Origin: an uncultured Sphingomonadaceae bacterium
Lineage (GTDB): Bacteria; Pseudomonadota; Alphaproteobacteria; Sphingomonadales; Sphingomonadaceae
DNA: 64,000 nt
NCBI GenBank assembly: GCA_947493195.1
Contig: CANLQG010000001.1
Span: 744,001-808,000, forward strand
Reading direction: 5' to 3'
This document shows, piece after piece, positions 1-10,010 of this stretch (its first letter is position 1; each line of letters opens with the position of its first letter). The notes under the pieces are model-generated. The model worked only from the letters and a program-made list of their open reading frames with translations, had not been told where the DNA came from and did no database searches. Both the position numbers and the translations under genes were made by a program.

Positions 1-1
1 C

Positions 2-151
2 GAAGGCGTGGGCCGCAATGCCAACGAACTGATGCGCAAGATCAAGGCCGCACAGTACGTTCGCGAGAACCCCGGCCAGGTCTGCCCGGCAGCATGGGAA
101 GAAGGCAGCGACACGCTGGCTCCTTCGCTCGATCTCGTTGGCAAGATCTAA
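2..151 (+). CDS. ahpC: Alkyl hydroperoxide reductase subunit C, C-terminal end (partial)
   Basis: Only the last 49 codons are inside the window; the gene begins upstream. The tail has the signature end of typical 2-Cys peroxiredoxins of the AhpC type: [19 protein letters not shown], which contains the resolving cysteine in VCPA, followed by a Trp and the ending [11 protein letters not shown]. AhpC reduces H2O2 and organic peroxides and is re-reduced by AhpF. ahpF follows on the same strand about 150 bp downstream, so the pair is very likely one operon. Nothing can be said about its promoter from this window. Confidence 0.93.
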   Translation, partial: EGVGRNANELMRKIKAAQYVRENPGQVCPAAWEEGSDTLAPSLDLVGKI

Positions 152-303
152 ACCGCAAGCAATTGCGGGCAGGTCGGTCCCCCCGCCTGCCCGCGTCCTT
201 CCCGATGCCACTGGCTCGGGTCGCGATGAGGCCCGGAGCACTCCCCCCCTCCCCCCGCTCCGGGCCTCCACGTTTTTCCATCCCCACCTTGAAGGAGACC
301 ACA

Positions 304-1893
304 ATGCTCGATGCGACCATGACGCAGCAGCTCAGGGCCTATCTTGAGAATTTGCGCGAACCCATCGAACTCGTCGCCTCGCTGGGCGATGACGACAAGA
401 GCCGCCAGACCCGCGAGCTGCTGGAAGAGATTTCGGCGCTCAGCGACAAGGTTTCGGCCAGCTTCGATGGCGACAATGCCCGCAAACCCAGCTTCATCAT
501 CCGCCGCGCCAGCGATGCCACCAAGTGGGTGCGCTTTGCCGGCCTGCCGATGGGGCACGAATTCACCTCGTTGGTGTTGGCGCTGCTGTGGGCCGGTGGC
601 CACCCGCCCAAGGTGGAGCAGGAGGTGATCGACCAGATCGCCGCGCTGGAGGAAGATCTCGAGTTCGAGATGTATTTTTCCTTATCCTGCCACAACTGCC
701 CGGACGTGGTGCAGGCGCTCACTCTGATGGCGCTGGTGAACCCGCGCATCACGGCTACGCTGATCGAGGGCGGCACCTTCAAGGACGAAGTGGACAGCCG
801 CGACGTGATGGCCGTGCCCGCCACCTTCCTGAATGGCGAGCCGTTCTACAACGGCAAGATGAGCTTGGAAGAAGTCCTGGCCAAGGTCGACACCGGCGCC
901 AGCGACAAGGCCGCAGCCAAGCTTTCCGCCAAGGACCCGTTCGAGGTGCTGGTTGTGGGCGGCGGCCCCGGCGGTGTGGCTGCTTCCATTTACACCGCGC
1001 GCAAGGGCTTTCGCACCGGTATCGCGGCTGAACGCTTCGGCGGCCAGTTGAACGATACGCTGGGTATCGAGAACCTGCCCGGCACGGAATATACCGAAGG
1101 CCCCAAGCTCACCACCAACCTGGAACAGCAGGTGAAAGCGCAGGACGCCATCGACCTGATGAACCTCGCCACGGCGAAGAAGCTGGTGCCTGCAAGCCAG
1201 CCCGGCGGCATGCACGAGGTACACATGGAAAACGGCGCGGTGCTGAAAGCGCGCAGCCTGATCCTGTCCACCGGTGCCCGCTGGCGCGCGCTGGGCGTTC
1301 CCGGAGAGCAGGACTATCGCAACAAGGGCGTGGCCTACTGCCCGCACTGCGACGGTCCGCTGTTCAAGGGCAAGCGCGTTGCGGTGATCGGCGGCGGCAA
1401 TTCCGGCGTAGAAGCCGCAATCGACCTGGCCGGGATCGTCGGCCATGTCACGCTGGTGGAGTTCGACAAGGAACTGCGCGCGGACAAGGTGCTGCAGGAC
1501 AAGCTGCGTTCGATGAAAAACGTCGATATCCTGGTGAACGCGCAGACCACTGAAATTACTGGCGACGGCAACCGCGTGAACGGCCTTGTCTACAAGAACC
1601 GCGCTTCGGGTGACGAACACACCGTCGAACTGGAAGGCGTGTTCGTCCAGATCGGCCTCGTCCCCAACACCGAGTGGTTGCAGGACAGCGGCATCGAGCT
1701 TTCGAAGCACGGCGAGATTGTGATCGATGGCAAGGGCGCGACCAACCTGCCCGGCGTATTCGCCGCGGGCGACTGTACCACCGTCCCTTACAAGCAGATC
1801 GTGGTTGCCATGGGCGCAGGGTCCAAGGCGGCCCTGTCGGCTTTCGACTACCTGATCCGCAACGAGAGCGTCGAGGAACTCGTCGCGGCCTGA
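304..1893 (+). CDS. ahpF: Alkyl hydroperoxide reductase subunit F
   Basis: Flavoprotein disulfide reductase (529 aa) that passes electrons from NAD(P)H to AhpC. The N-terminal thioredoxin-like domain has the CHNC redox pair at C129/C132. A GGGPGG dinucleotide-binding motif near residue 215 begins the FAD domain. The CPHC active-site pair is at C346/C349, and a second GGGNSG motif marks the NAD(P)H domain. These positions match well-studied AhpF proteins. The ATG at 304 is preceded by GAAGGAGA and gives the normal AhpF length; an in-frame ATG at 94 would overlap ahpC and add non-homologous residues. Part of the ahpC-ahpF operon, with katG 206 bp downstream. Confidence 0.97.
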   Translation: MLDATMTQQLRAYLENLREPIELVASLGDDDKSRQTRELLEEISALSDKVSASFDGDNARKPSFIIRRASDATKWVRFAGLPMGHEFTSLVLALLWAGGHPPKVEQEVIDQIAALEEDLEFEMYFSLSCHNCPDVVQALTLMALVNPRITATLIEGGTFKDEVDSRDVMAVPATFLNGEPFYNGKMSLEEVLAKVDTGASDKAAAKLSAKDPFEVLVVGGGPGGVAASIYTARKGFRTGIAAERFGGQLNDTLGIENLPGTEYTEGPKLTTNLEQQVKAQDAIDLMNLATAKKLVPASQPGGMHEVHMENGAVLKARSLILSTGARWRALGVPGEQDYRNKGVAYCPHCDGPLFKGKRVAVIGGGNSGVEAAIDLAGIVGHVTLVEFDKELRADKVLQDKLRSMKNVDILVNAQTTEITGDGNRVNGLVYKNRASGDEHTVELEGVFVQIGLVPNTEWLQDSGIELSKHGEIVIDGKGATNLPGVFAAGDCTTVPYKQIVVAMGAGSKAALSAFDYLIRNESVEELVAA

Positions 1894-1922
1894 TTCAGGG
1901 GCGAAAAACTGACACGACCCGG

Positions 1923-1956
1923 ACCCGTCGCTGCCATGTGCAGCGGCGGGTTCTTT
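1923..1956 (+). terminator. Probable intrinsic terminator after ahpF
   Basis: An 11-bp stem (ACCCGTCGCTG with CAGCGGCGGGT, one G-T wobble) and a 7-nt loop are followed by the weak pyrimidine run TCTTT. It lies 30 nt after the ahpF stop and would separate ahpCF from katG. Confidence 0.6.
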
Positions 1957-2098
1957 CGTATCGGCGCGCAGGAAAAACGGCTCGTCTTCTGAACGCCTTA
2001 CCCGATCAATAACTTCCAACTTATCGATTGGACGAATTACCGGATCCAGCGCATTCTCTCATCATTGAAGATTCGACTATCTACTAGAGGAGAGAATA

Positions 2099-4318
2099 AT
2101 GGACGCTAAGACTGGTTCGATTTCAGGCGGTTGCCCGTTTAGCGGGGACGGCGGCACGCGCGGCCTGCTGGGCCGTACCAACCGCGACTGGTGGCCCGAC
2201 CAGCTGGAACTGGGCATCCTGAAGGAAGACGGCCGCCGGGCCGATCCGCACGATCCCGAATTCGACTATGCGGAGGCTTTCAACACCGTCGATTACAACG
2301 CCCTCAAAGCCGACATCAAGGCTCTGATGACCGACAGCCAGGAGTGGTGGCCGGCAGACTATGGCCATTACGGGCCGTTCTTCATCCGGATGGCATGGCA
2401 CGCGGCAGGCACCTATCGCACCGGTGACGGGCGCGGCGGTGCTTCCAGTGGGCAGCAACGTTTCGCTCCGCTCAATTCCTGGCCCGATAACGGCAACCTC
2501 GACAAGGCGCGCCGCCTTCTGTGGCCGATCAAGCAGAAGTACGGCAAGAATATCAGCTGGGCCGACCTGTTCGTGCTTACCGGCAACGTCGCCATTGAAA
2601 GCATGGGCGGGCCGGTGTTCGGTTTCGGCGGCGGCCGTGCCGACGTTTACGAGCCCGAAATGGTCTATTGGGGCACGGAAGAGCAATGGGTCGATCAGGG
2701 CGTCGAAACGCGCATCCTTCCCGACGAGGGCAAGGCGCTGGAAAATCCCCTCGCGGCGATCCAGATGGGCCTCATCTACGTCAACCCGGAAGGCCCGGGC
2801 GGCAATCCGCACGATGCGGAAGGCATGGCCCGCGACATGCGCGAGACCTTCGCCCGCATGGCGATGAACGACGAGGAAACCGTCGCTCTTACCGCCGGCG
2901 GTCACGCATTTGGTAAGTGCCACGGCGCGGTTCCGGCAGACCAGCTTTCGGCTGCGCCTGAATCCGAGCACCTTGCCCTGCAGGGCTTCGGCTGGGCCAC
3001 CAACCCCGACCAGATCGAGCAGGGCCACATCACCACCTCCGGCATCGAGGGTGCATGGACGCCCAACCCGACGCAGTGGGGCGGCGACTATTTCCGCCTG
3101 CTGTTCAAGTACGAGTACGAACTGACCGAAAGCCCCGCCGGGGCGAAGCAGTGGACGCCGATCAATCCCGATCCGGAAGACATGGCGCCCGATGCGCGCG
3201 ATCCTTCCAAGAAGGTTCCCACCATCATGACGACGGCGGACATGGCGCTGAAGCGTGACCCGGAATATCGCAAGATTTCCGAGCACTTCCTGAACGACCA
3301 GGCCGCGCTGGACGATGCCTTTGCCCGCGCGTGGTTCAAGCTGACCCACCGCGATATGGGACCGAAGGTGCGCTACATGGGCCCCGAAGTCCCGCAGGAA
3401 GACCTGATCTGGCAGGATCCCACTCCCGCCGGCAGCCAGCCTTCGGACAGCGATGTGTCGTCCTTCAAGTCCAAGGTTCTCGATAGCGGCCTGTCCGTTG
3501 CCGAGCTGGTGAAGGCGGCATGGGCCTCGGCCTCGACCTATCGCAATTCGGACCATCGCGGCGGTGCCAACGGGGCCCGCGTGCGCCTTGCCCCGCAAAA
3601 GGACTGGGCGGTCAACGATCCGGAGGAACTGTCGAAGGTCCTCTCCAAGCTGGACGAGATTCGCGGCAACCTGTCGATGGCCGATGCCATCGTGCTGGCG
3701 GGCGCTGCGGCGATCGAGAAGGCGGCGAAGGATGGCGGCCACTCGGTCAGCATCGACGTGACGACGGGCCGCGGTGACGCGGGCCAGGAGCACACCGATG
3801 TTGAAAGCTTCGAACCGCTCGAGCCCTTCGCCGACGGTTTCCGCAATTACCTGAAGACCAAGTCGCAGGTTAAAACCGAGGAACTGCTGATCGACCGGGC
3901 GCACCTGCTCGGCCTGTCCATCCCGGAAATGACCGCGCTGGTCGGCGGGATGCGGGCGCTGGGCGCGGTCAGCAAGCATGCCAGGCACGGCAATGCCATC
4001 GGCGTGCTGACCGATCGGCCGGGCGTGCTTTCGAACGACTTCTTCACCAACCTGCTCACCATGGATACGAAGTGGGACGTGGTGGACGAAAGCGGCGACG
4101 AAGAATTCGTCGGCAAGGATCGCAAGACCGGCGAGGAAAAGTGGCACGCCACGCGCACCGACCTGGTCTTCGGCTCCAACTCGCAGCTGCGCGCCGTCGC
4201 TGAAGTCTTTGCCGAGAACGGCGGCGAGGCGAAGTTCCTCGAGACCTTCGTTTCCGCCTGGACCAAGGTGATGGACGCGGACCGCTTCGACATCCGTTGC
4301 GCCAAGTACCACAAGTAA
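2099..4318 (+). CDS. katG: Catalase-peroxidase KatG
   Basis: Bifunctional haem catalase-peroxidase of 739 aa, the usual KatG length. The distal haem triad is visible at R97, W100 and H101 in the [11 protein letters not shown] motif. The Met-Tyr-Trp cross-link unique to KatG can form from W100, Y227 (YVNPEGP) and about M253. The proximal haem ligand is H269 in [12 protein letters not shown]. The duplicated, haem-free C-terminal peroxidase domain is intact. The ATG is preceded by an AGAGGAGAG Shine-Dalgarno. It faces katE across a shared terminator and follows ahpCF, so three hydrogen-peroxide scavengers lie side by side. I found no convincing OxyR site in the 205-bp upstream gap. Confidence 0.98.
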   Translation: MDAKTGSISGGCPFSGDGGTRGLLGRTNRDWWPDQLELGILKEDGRRADPHDPEFDYAEAFNTVDYNALKADIKALMTDSQEWWPADYGHYGPFFIRMAWHAAGTYRTGDGRGGASSGQQRFAPLNSWPDNGNLDKARRLLWPIKQKYGKNISWADLFVLTGNVAIESMGGPVFGFGGGRADVYEPEMVYWGTEEQWVDQGVETRILPDEGKALENPLAAIQMGLIYVNPEGPGGNPHDAEGMARDMRETFARMAMNDEETVALTAGGHAFGKCHGAVPADQLSAAPESEHLALQGFGWATNPDQIEQGHITTSGIEGAWTPNPTQWGGDYFRLLFKYEYELTESPAGAKQWTPINPDPEDMAPDARDPSKKVPTIMTTADMALKRDPEYRKISEHFLNDQAALDDAFARAWFKLTHRDMGPKVRYMGPEVPQEDLIWQDPTPAGSQPSDSDVSSFKSKVLDSGLSVAELVKAAWASASTYRNSDHRGGANGARVRLAPQKDWAVNDPEELSKVLSKLDEIRGNLSMADAIVLAGAAAIEKAAKDGGHSVSIDVTTGRGDAGQEHTDVESFEPLEPFADGFRNYLKTKSQVKTEELLIDRAHLLGLSIPEMTALVGGMRALGAVSKHARHGNAIGVLTDRPGVLSNDFFTNLLTMDTKWDVVDESGDEEFVGKDRKTGEEKWHATRTDLVFGSNSQLRAVAEVFAENGGEAKFLETFVSAWTKVMDADRFDIRCAKYHK

Positions 4319-4345
4319 GACAAGCCCCTCGAGGCTGACAAGAAA

Positions 4346-4375
4346 GGCCCCCGGCAGCGATGCCGGGGGCCTTTT
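4346..4375. terminator. Strong intrinsic terminator between katG and katE
   Basis: A perfect 11-bp stem (GGCCCCCGGCA with TGCCGGGGGCC) with a GCGA loop is followed by TTTT on the plus strand and preceded by AAA. It sits 27 nt past the katG stop and between two convergent genes, so it can serve both directions, although the T-run favours katG. Confidence 0.88.
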
Positions 4376-4416
4376 CGTTCGTGCTCGCGCGCGATCTGCG
4401 CCGTTCGCAGGCCAGG

Positions 4417-6522
4417 CTAATCCTGCTTCACGCTTTCGCGATCCCAGAAGCGCAGTTGCCCGCACTTCTCGATGAACGCGTCGGCAGCATCGCGGCCCGA
4501 GGAGACATCAACGAAGCCATCGTCCATCCAGTCCCAGACCCCGGCGCTCTGAAAAAGAGGTTTCACCGCGGGAACATACGCGACGAACTTGGCGTGCGCG
4601 AACGCATCGTTCACGAAATCGATGCTCGGCTTATCGGCGTTGTAGCGCTTGGCCGATTCCTCACCCATCACCACTGCAACTGCGTCGTAGACTACCGATG
4701 GTCCGCCATCGATCTTCTCGTCGGCTTCCATCATCTTGCCGTCGGAAAGCTTCGCCCCGGCAACGTGCGGCGCAACCACCTCGGCCATGGCTCCTGCCGC
4801 CTTCGCTGCCTCCTTCAGCGCGTTGACGACGTCGGCATCTGCGCCTTGTGCGATGTAGATACCCAGCTTGCGCCCCTTGAAGCTGTTCGGACCGTTCTTG
4901 AGAATGGAGAGTGCCGGACTTTCGGGCAGGTCCGTAATGGGATCGCACGCGGCGGGAACCTTGTCCGGCAGCTCCGTCAGGCCGAGACCATCCGCGACTT
5001 CCTGCGCCAAACCGTCATCAATGTGACGCAGGTGCCCCACCATCCGCTTGCGGATCGACATGCGCTCGACCTTCGAGAGCTCGAACGTCAGGGCGTTGGC
5101 CATATGCGTCTGTTCGACCGGGGTCTGCGAAATATAGAACTGGCGAGCCTGGCTGTAATGGTCCGCGAAGGTCTCGCTACGCTCCCGCACCTTGGGTCCG
5201 CTCACTTCGGCAGGGTAGGACTGGAAACCGCGCATCGGGCAGCCGCGCGGACCGCGCTCTTCCTCCGCGCCATCGCCTTCGCCCCAGCTGTTGGGCTCGT
5301 AATTAACCCGCCCCTTGGGGTTGTGCATCGCCATGTGCCCGTCCTGCTGGTAATGACGGACGGGGCACTTGGGCGCATTGATCGGCAGGTGGGTGAAGTT
5401 CGGGCCGCCCAATCGCTTGAGCTGGGTATCGAGGTAGCTGAAATTGCGCCCCTGCAGCAGCGGATCGTCCGAATGGTCGATACCCGGCACGATGTTCTGC
5501 GTGCAGAAGGCCACCTGCTCGGTTTCCGCAAAGAAGTTGTCGACATTCGCATCAAGCGTAAGAGTTCCGATGATCTCGACGGGCACCTGTTCCTCAGGAA
5601 TGATCTTCGTCGCATCGAGCACGTCAAACTCGAACTGCTCTGCGAACTTGTCGTCGAACACCTGGATGCCCAAGTCCCACTGGGGGAAATCGCCTTTGTC
5701 GATCGCATCCCACATGTCGCGCCGGTGGAAGTCCGGGTCCATCCCGTTCACCTTGAGCGCCTCGTTCCAAATTACCGACTGCAGGCCTTGCTTCGGCTTC
5801 CAGTGGAACTTCACGAAGTGCGACTTGCCCTCCTCGTTGACGAGCCGGAACGTATGCACGCCAAAGCCTTCCATGAAGCGGAAGCTGCGCGGGATCGTAC
5901 GGTCGGACATGATCCACATGACCATGTTCATCGCTTCGGGGCTCAGGCTGATGAAATCCCAGAAGTTGTCATGCGCAGTCTGCGCCTGCGGGAATCCCCG
6001 GTCAGGCGCGGGCTTAGCGGCATGGATGAGATCGGGGAACTTGATCGCGTCTTGGATGAAGAAGACCGGGATGTTGTTGCCGACAAGGTCCCAGTTGCCT
6101 TCCGGCGTGTAGAACTTTGTGGCGAAACCGCGTACGTCGCGGGCCAGATCGGGAGAACCCTTGTTGCCCGCGACCGTGGAAAAGCGCGTGAACGTCGGCG
6201 TCTTCACACCTTTCTCGTTGAAGATGCGCGCGCGCGAGTATTGCGGAATGGCCTTCTTCAGTTCGAAATGGCCGTGCACGCCGTAACCACGGGCATGCAC
6301 GACGCGTTCCGGAATTCGTTCGTGATCGAAGTGAAAAATCTTCTCGCGGGCTACCTGGTCTTCAAGGAGTTGCGGACCGCGCGGACCGGCGGTGAGCCAG
6401 TTCTGGTCATCCGCCACGGGATGCCCCTGCGCCGTTGTCATGACATCGTCGTCGCCCTTGGGTTTCTGATGGTTCGCGCCACCTTTGCTCAGTTCGAATT
6501 CGTCGGCCACAATCTGCTCCAT
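4417..6522 (-). CDS. katE: Large-subunit (HPII-type) haem catalase
   Basis: Monofunctional catalase of 701 aa. The length shows the large-subunit clade, with an extra C-terminal DJ-1/PfpI-like flavodoxin-fold domain from about residue 550. The distal His is H76 in [15 protein letters not shown] and the distal Asn is about N149 in DLVGNN. The proximal haem Tyr is Y363 in the RNFSYLDTQ motif. It disproportionates H2O2 and is often under stationary-phase or general-stress control; no sigma site was identified here. The first ATG at 6522 has no obvious Shine-Dalgarno, and the in-frame ATG at 6441 is an alternative that would trim only the poorly conserved N-terminal tail. Confidence 0.96.
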   Translation of the reverse strand: MEQIVADEFELSKGGANHQKPKGDDDVMTTAQGHPVADDQNWLTAGPRGPQLLEDQVAREKIFHFDHERIPERVVHARGYGVHGHFELKKAIPQYSRARIFNEKGVKTPTFTRFSTVAGNKGSPDLARDVRGFATKFYTPEGNWDLVGNNIPVFFIQDAIKFPDLIHAAKPAPDRGFPQAQTAHDNFWDFISLSPEAMNMVMWIMSDRTIPRSFRFMEGFGVHTFRLVNEEGKSHFVKFHWKPKQGLQSVIWNEALKVNGMDPDFHRRDMWDAIDKGDFPQWDLGIQVFDDKFAEQFEFDVLDATKIIPEEQVPVEIIGTLTLDANVDNFFAETEQVAFCTQNIVPGIDHSDDPLLQGRNFSYLDTQLKRLGGPNFTHLPINAPKCPVRHYQQDGHMAMHNPKGRVNYEPNSWGEGDGAEEERGPRGCPMRGFQSYPAEVSGPKVRERSETFADHYSQARQFYISQTPVEQTHMANALTFELSKVERMSIRKRMVGHLRHIDDGLAQEVADGLGLTELPDKVPAACDPITDLPESPALSILKNGPNSFKGRKLGIYIAQGADADVVNALKEAAKAAGAMAEVVAPHVAGAKLSDGKMMEADEKIDGGPSVVYDAVAVVMGEESAKRYNADKPSIDFVNDAFAHAKFVAYVPAVKPLFQSAGVWDWMDDGFVDVSSGRDAADAFIEKCGQLRFWDRESVKQD

Positions 6523-6669
6523 AGGCTGGGGTGAAAGTCGGATGGTCTCCCCCCCAAACGGCGGCCTGTAGGTAAAGTTGCAGGAATTGCGCTGATTAGC
6601 GAAATAATGCGCTAATTTAGCAAATGTTTATATGGTTTTCGAACGCGCGGACGGGGAAGACATATTTGA

Positions 6670-7503
6670 CTATATCCAGCCGCGCTCCTTCAACAGCGAT
6701 ACGTTCGCCCGGCTCACCGGAGCCTCCAACCCGTTATCGAGTACGAGGCGCACATTGCGCCCATCGCGTTTCACGTCGGCCACCGCACCGCGCGCCACCC
6801 ACCAGCTGCGGTGGACCTGCTCGCCTGCGATCCCGTCCAGTTCCGCCACCGCGTCGCGCATGCGCATCAGCACCAGTTCGTTGCCCAGCGCGGTATGGGC
6901 GCGGACGTAATGATCCTCCATTTCAAGCGCCAGCAGGTCCGTACCAATGGCGGGGGGCAAGCGGTTGATGAAACGCGGGCCGGAAGGTTCGGGCGGCGTT
7001 TCCCTGGCGGGGGAAGGCGGCGTCTGGTCGACTGGTTGTGCGGTCCCGCTGGTTGAACGTGTTTCGTCAGAGGCCGCGCCCCGCGTGGCGGGGAGCAGGT
7101 TGAACATGATCGTGACCACCGCCCCTACCACTGTCACGGCGAAGTAGTGCGTCAGCGCCACATCCAGTGGCGGGATCGGCACCGGACCTCGTCCCGCGTT
7201 CACGATCCATACCAGTATCGACATCGGCAACGAGGCAATCAGCACCGCGCCAGCCCACAGGAACCACGTTGGCAGATCCAGTCCGGGCCCTGCACGCAGC
7301 ACGATGGCGCCGATAGGTTTGTAGAAAAGGTAGCCGGCCACCGCCAGCAGCATCCAGTAGGCCATGCGGGCGGGCAGGCTCATATAGCCGGTGCCGAGCG
7401 GGGCCAGGATCCCCAGCACTGCGCCGATAGCCAGCAGCACGGCAACATCGATGATGATCTGCCGGATCAATCGGGCGCGACCGTGTGAGGGCGAAGTGTC
7501 CAT
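6670..7503 (-). CDS. Membrane-anchored LytTR-family transcription regulator
   Basis: 277 aa from the ATG at 7503. The N-terminal half has four or five hydrophobic segments (for example IIIDVAVLLAIGAVLGILAP). A Pro/Ser/Thr-rich linker follows. The C-terminal roughly 100 residues look like a LytTR DNA-binding domain, with MEDHYVRAHTALG and the segment VHRSWWVARGAV, followed by a basic strand and an ending in ERGWI. This TM-LytTR architecture is common in Sphingomonadales. It is divergent from the DUF2306-type gene with a 155-bp shared promoter region that holds an inverted repeat. The start is uncertain: an ATG at 7533 also exists and neither has a strong Shine-Dalgarno. The signal sensed is unknown. 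Confidence 0.82.
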   Translation of the reverse strand: MDTSPSHGRARLIRQIIIDVAVLLAIGAVLGILAPLGTGYMSLPARMAYWMLLAVAGYLFYKPIGAIVLRAGPGLDLPTWFLWAGAVLIASLPMSILVWIVNAGRGPVPIPPLDVALTHYFAVTVVGAVVTIMFNLLPATRGAASDETRSTSGTAQPVDQTPPSPARETPPEPSGPRFINRLPPAIGTDLLALEMEDHYVRAHTALGNELVLMRMRDAVAELDGIAGEQVHRSWWVARGAVADVKRDGRNVRLVLDNGLEAPVSRANVSLLKERGWI

Positions 7504-7541
7504 TGCGGCTGAACCTACTGCCCATTCGCGCATCGTAAAGT

Positions 7542-7606
7542 GGCAATCGCCCGGAAATCGGCGCTCTTCACGAAGACCTCGTTCCATTCGCGGTTTCGCG
7601 ATTGCC
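7542..7606. promoter_or_regulatory. Inverted repeat in the LytTR/DUF2306 divergent promoter region
   Basis: GGCAATCGC (7542-7550) is repeated as its exact reverse complement GCGATTGCC (7598-7606), with centres 56 bp apart, between the two divergent genes. The spacing would suit two operator half-sites for the neighbouring regulator. That is inference only. Confidence 0.35.
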
Positions 7607-7658
7607 CGCAAAGGGGCATTGCACAAAACGGTCTCACGAACTTCGATGGAGACCGCAA

Positions 7659-8198
7659 ATGACCACACTCACCCTGCCTTTCACCGCTTCCGCCACTGCT
7701 GCAAAGTCTGGCTTCGATATCGGCCCCGTTGCCCGTACGATGGTGTCGATCGCGTGTTTCACGATGTGCTTCTTCTGTGTGATTGCGCTGGGCCGGGCGG
7801 CGCTGGGCCTGGTCGACAACCTGCATCACTACGCCAAGCTGCCGGTCATCATCCACGTCGCCACCGTGCTGCCAGCAATCCCGCTGGGCGGATACCTGCT
7901 GCTGGCCCGCAAGGGCACGGCGCAGCACAAGATGCTGGGCAAGGTGTGGCTGGTGCTGATGCTGGTGACGGCGACCAGCGCCATCTTCATCCAGTCGAGC
8001 GGCGGCTTCAGCTTTATCCATATCTTCGTGCCGATCACTTTCCATGCCGCGTGGAAGACCGTGGCGACTGCCCGCAAGGGGGATATCGCCGGCCACAAGA
8101 AGCACCTCGTCTTCACCTATCTCACCGCCCTGATGATCCCCGGCATCGTTGCCTTCGCCATCCCCGGGCGGCTGATGAACGTGATGCTGCTGGGCTGA
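7659..8198 (+). CDS. DUF2306-like small multi-pass membrane protein
   Basis: 179 aa, predicted inner-membrane protein with about four hydrophobic segments. It resembles the DUF2306 family, with conserved His residues facing the membrane segments (HHYAKLPVIIHVATVLPAIPLG near the first third, HKMLGKVW, FIHIFVPITFHAAW). The ATG at 7659 follows ATGGAGACC, a good Shine-Dalgarno. It lies divergent from the LytTR regulator and is a natural candidate target. The biochemical function is not known, and the family assignment is by pattern only. Confidence 0.75.
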   Translation: MTTLTLPFTASATAAKSGFDIGPVARTMVSIACFTMCFFCVIALGRAALGLVDNLHHYAKLPVIIHVATVLPAIPLGGYLLLARKGTAQHKMLGKVWLVLMLVTATSAIFIQSSGGFSFIHIFVPITFHAAWKTVATARKGDIAGHKKHLVFTYLTALMIPGIVAFAIPGRLMNVMLLG

Positions 8199-8225
8199 AA
8201 CCTCAGGGCTTTAACGATGCCGCCC

Positions 8226-8798
8226 TTATCGTTTTCGCCGCAGCACCAGGTACAGCGCACCCTCGCCCCCGTGGCGGCGGTGCGCGTTCCTGATGGCGGC
8301 GATATCGGAGGCGTGCGAACCCGCGGCCAGCCAGTCGAGGATCTTGGCGCGGATTGCGCCCCGCTTCTCCCCACGGTCGGCAGCCTGCACGGGACGCGGC
8401 TTGCCCGTCACCACCAGCACCAGCCGGGCGCCCATGGCCTTCGCCTGCGTCAGCCCGCTGTCGAGCCGGTGGTAGGCCTGGTCCAGCGTGTGGCCATGCA
8501 GGTCCAGCGTGAAATCGGGATGCGTGTCGGTGCGCAACAGCCGCCGCTCCCAGTGCGAATCGAGGCCGGGAGACGAGGTGGGCGAAGGGGCTGGCGATGG
8601 AGCCGCTCTGATTGGCTGCAACGGCACCTTCGGTTTGCGGGCCGGCAGTTTCTTGGGCGGAGCGACGGTCGATGATGGTGACGGCGCGGCTTCCGTGGCG
8701 GCCTTTACCGGCTGGCGGTGCAACGGCTTTACCGTCGATGCCACCTTGTTCCACAGCGCGCTTTCCTCGGGCGACAGGCCACGCGGTGCGCGGCTCAC
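8226..8798 (-). CDS. Smr-domain protein
   Basis: 190 aa. A low-complexity Ala/Pro/Lys-rich N-terminal region (about residues 20-80) leads into a C-terminal Smr domain with the hallmark TLDLHGHTLDQA (LDLHG) and a following VVTGKP strand. Smr domains have nuclease or nucleic-acid-related roles, from mismatch-repair-linked to ribosome-collision functions; the role of this short stand-alone type is unclear. The start is the GTG at 8798, overlapping the mltA stop in a GTGA junction, so the two are probably translationally coupled. Confidence 0.88.
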   Translation of the reverse strand: MSRAPRGLSPEESALWNKVASTVKPLHRQPVKAATEAAPSPSSTVAPPKKLPARKPKVPLQPIRAAPSPAPSPTSSPGLDSHWERRLLRTDTHPDFTLDLHGHTLDQAYHRLDSGLTQAKAMGARLVLVVTGKPRPVQAADRGEKRGAIRAKILDWLAAGSHASDIAAIRNAHRRHGGEGALYLVLRRKR

Positions 8799-9997
8799 GG
8801 CCTCTCTCTCAGGCCCAGCCTTTGCGCAGAGGCCCTGGGTAGCAGGATGATCGCCTGACCGCGCCCGCTCATGCCCCCGGCAATTTCGCGCGCGCCCTCG
8901 CCGGCGCCCCAGAAGGTGTCGAAGCGGTTCGCGCCCTTGATCGCTCCGCCCGTATCCTGTGCCACCCACAGGCCGTCCGCCTCGTCCCGGTCGAGATCGA
9001 GGAAAACCGGCGCGCCGTAGGGCACGAAGTTGGGGTCTACCGCGACCGAGTTTTCCGCCGTTACCGGCACCCCGATGGAGCCGAGCGGCCCGATCAGCGC
9101 ATTCGGCCCGTCCAGCACGCGGAAGAACACCCAGCTTTCGTTTTCGCGCATCAATGCGCGGCCCGCTGCAGGGTTTTCGCGAATGTATTGCATGATGCCC
9201 TGCATCGAACCCGCATACTGCCCCGGCCCGTTACCCAGCAGGCCGCGTTCGCGCATCAGGCCGCCGATCCCGGTGTAGGCGTGGCCGTTCTGACCGGCAT
9301 AGCCGATGCGAACCACCTCGCCATCCGGACCGATAAGCTGGCCGCTGCCCTGTATCTGCAGGAAGAACAGTTCGACCGGGTCTGCCGCCCAGCCGATTTC
9401 AAGGCCTCGTCCGGCCAGTGCGCCGTCCTCGATCTGGGCGCGGGTGTAGTATTCCACGCAGCGCCCATCCGGCAGACGCCGAGAAAGCGGCGCACGCCCT
9501 TCGCGCTCGGTCTCGGGTGTGCCCTCGCGCCAGCATCGCTCCAGGTCGTCAGGCACGCCGTAGACCGGCTGGTCGAAACCGGGGCGGCGTGTGCGGCTGC
9601 CCGCGATCTGCGGCTCGAAATAACCCGTGGCATAGCCCTGACCATCGCCAACGACGACGGGGGTGAAGTTCTGTGTGAAGAAACGACGCGCATCGTTGCG
9701 CGGCCAGTTCGCGGCAGCATCGCAGGGCGCGGTCCAATCCTGCATCTGGGTAAGGCCGGAAACATCCTCGCGCCGCTGCGGCACCTGGCAGCTGGCAACG
9801 AAGGCATTGAGCGCGTTGCTGGCATCGACGCTGCGGATTGGCAGGCTGGCCAAGGAGGGACCGGAAGACACGCCGAGGATCGCGGCGCTGGGCGCAACAG
9901 GCGTCGGCTGCTCGCCCGCCCCTTCGGGTATGATGCGAGAGCAGCTCGCGAGAAGCGCGAGCATGGCGATGCAGGAAAGGAGGCGCGCCTGTTTCAC
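8795..9997 (-). CDS. mltA: MltA-family membrane-bound lytic murein transglycosylase
   Basis: 400 aa lipoprotein. The GTG start at 9997 gives a lipoprotein signal ending in the lipobox LLASC, at about residue 19. The mature part has the MltA domain (GYATGYFEPQIAGS through FFLQIQGSGQL) and a C-terminal 3D domain with the catalytic Asp environment in the segment VAQDTGGAIKGANRFD. It cleaves peptidoglycan glycan strands in the periplasm with formation of anhydromuramyl ends. The gene begins 13 nt after the Tim44-like gene stop and overlaps the Smr gene by 4 nt, so the three form one operon. Confidence 0.93.
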   Translation of the reverse strand: MKQARLLSCIAMLALLASCSRIIPEGAGEQPTPVAPSAAILGVSSGPSLASLPIRSVDASNALNAFVASCQVPQRREDVSGLTQMQDWTAPCDAAANWPRNDARRFFTQNFTPVVVGDGQGYATGYFEPQIAGSRTRRPGFDQPVYGVPDDLERCWREGTPETEREGRAPLSRRLPDGRCVEYYTRAQIEDGALAGRGLEIGWAADPVELFFLQIQGSGQLIGPDGEVVRIGYAGQNGHAYTGIGGLMRERGLLGNGPGQYAGSMQGIMQYIRENPAAGRALMRENESWVFFRVLDGPNALIGPLGSIGVPVTAENSVAVDPNFVPYGAPVFLDLDRDEADGLWVAQDTGGAIKGANRFDTFWGAGEGAREIAGGMSGRGQAIILLPRASAQRLGLRERP

Positions 9998-10010
9998 GCG
10001 CCGGCCGCTA

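Noticed and set aside
1957..2098. A possible OxyR site upstream of katG (ATAG/CTAT-like words)
   Set aside because: The words do not have the required spacing and no oxyR is nearby; not enough to call.
2123..4465. A 780-codon open frame on the strand opposite katG
   Set aside because: It is a mirror of katG codon bias in a high-GC genome. The translation has no recognisable domain and katG is fully intact.
4360..6534. A 724-codon open frame on the strand opposite katE
   Set aside because: Same effect as above. No Shine-Dalgarno, and the protein is His/Arg/Leu-rich without a domain.
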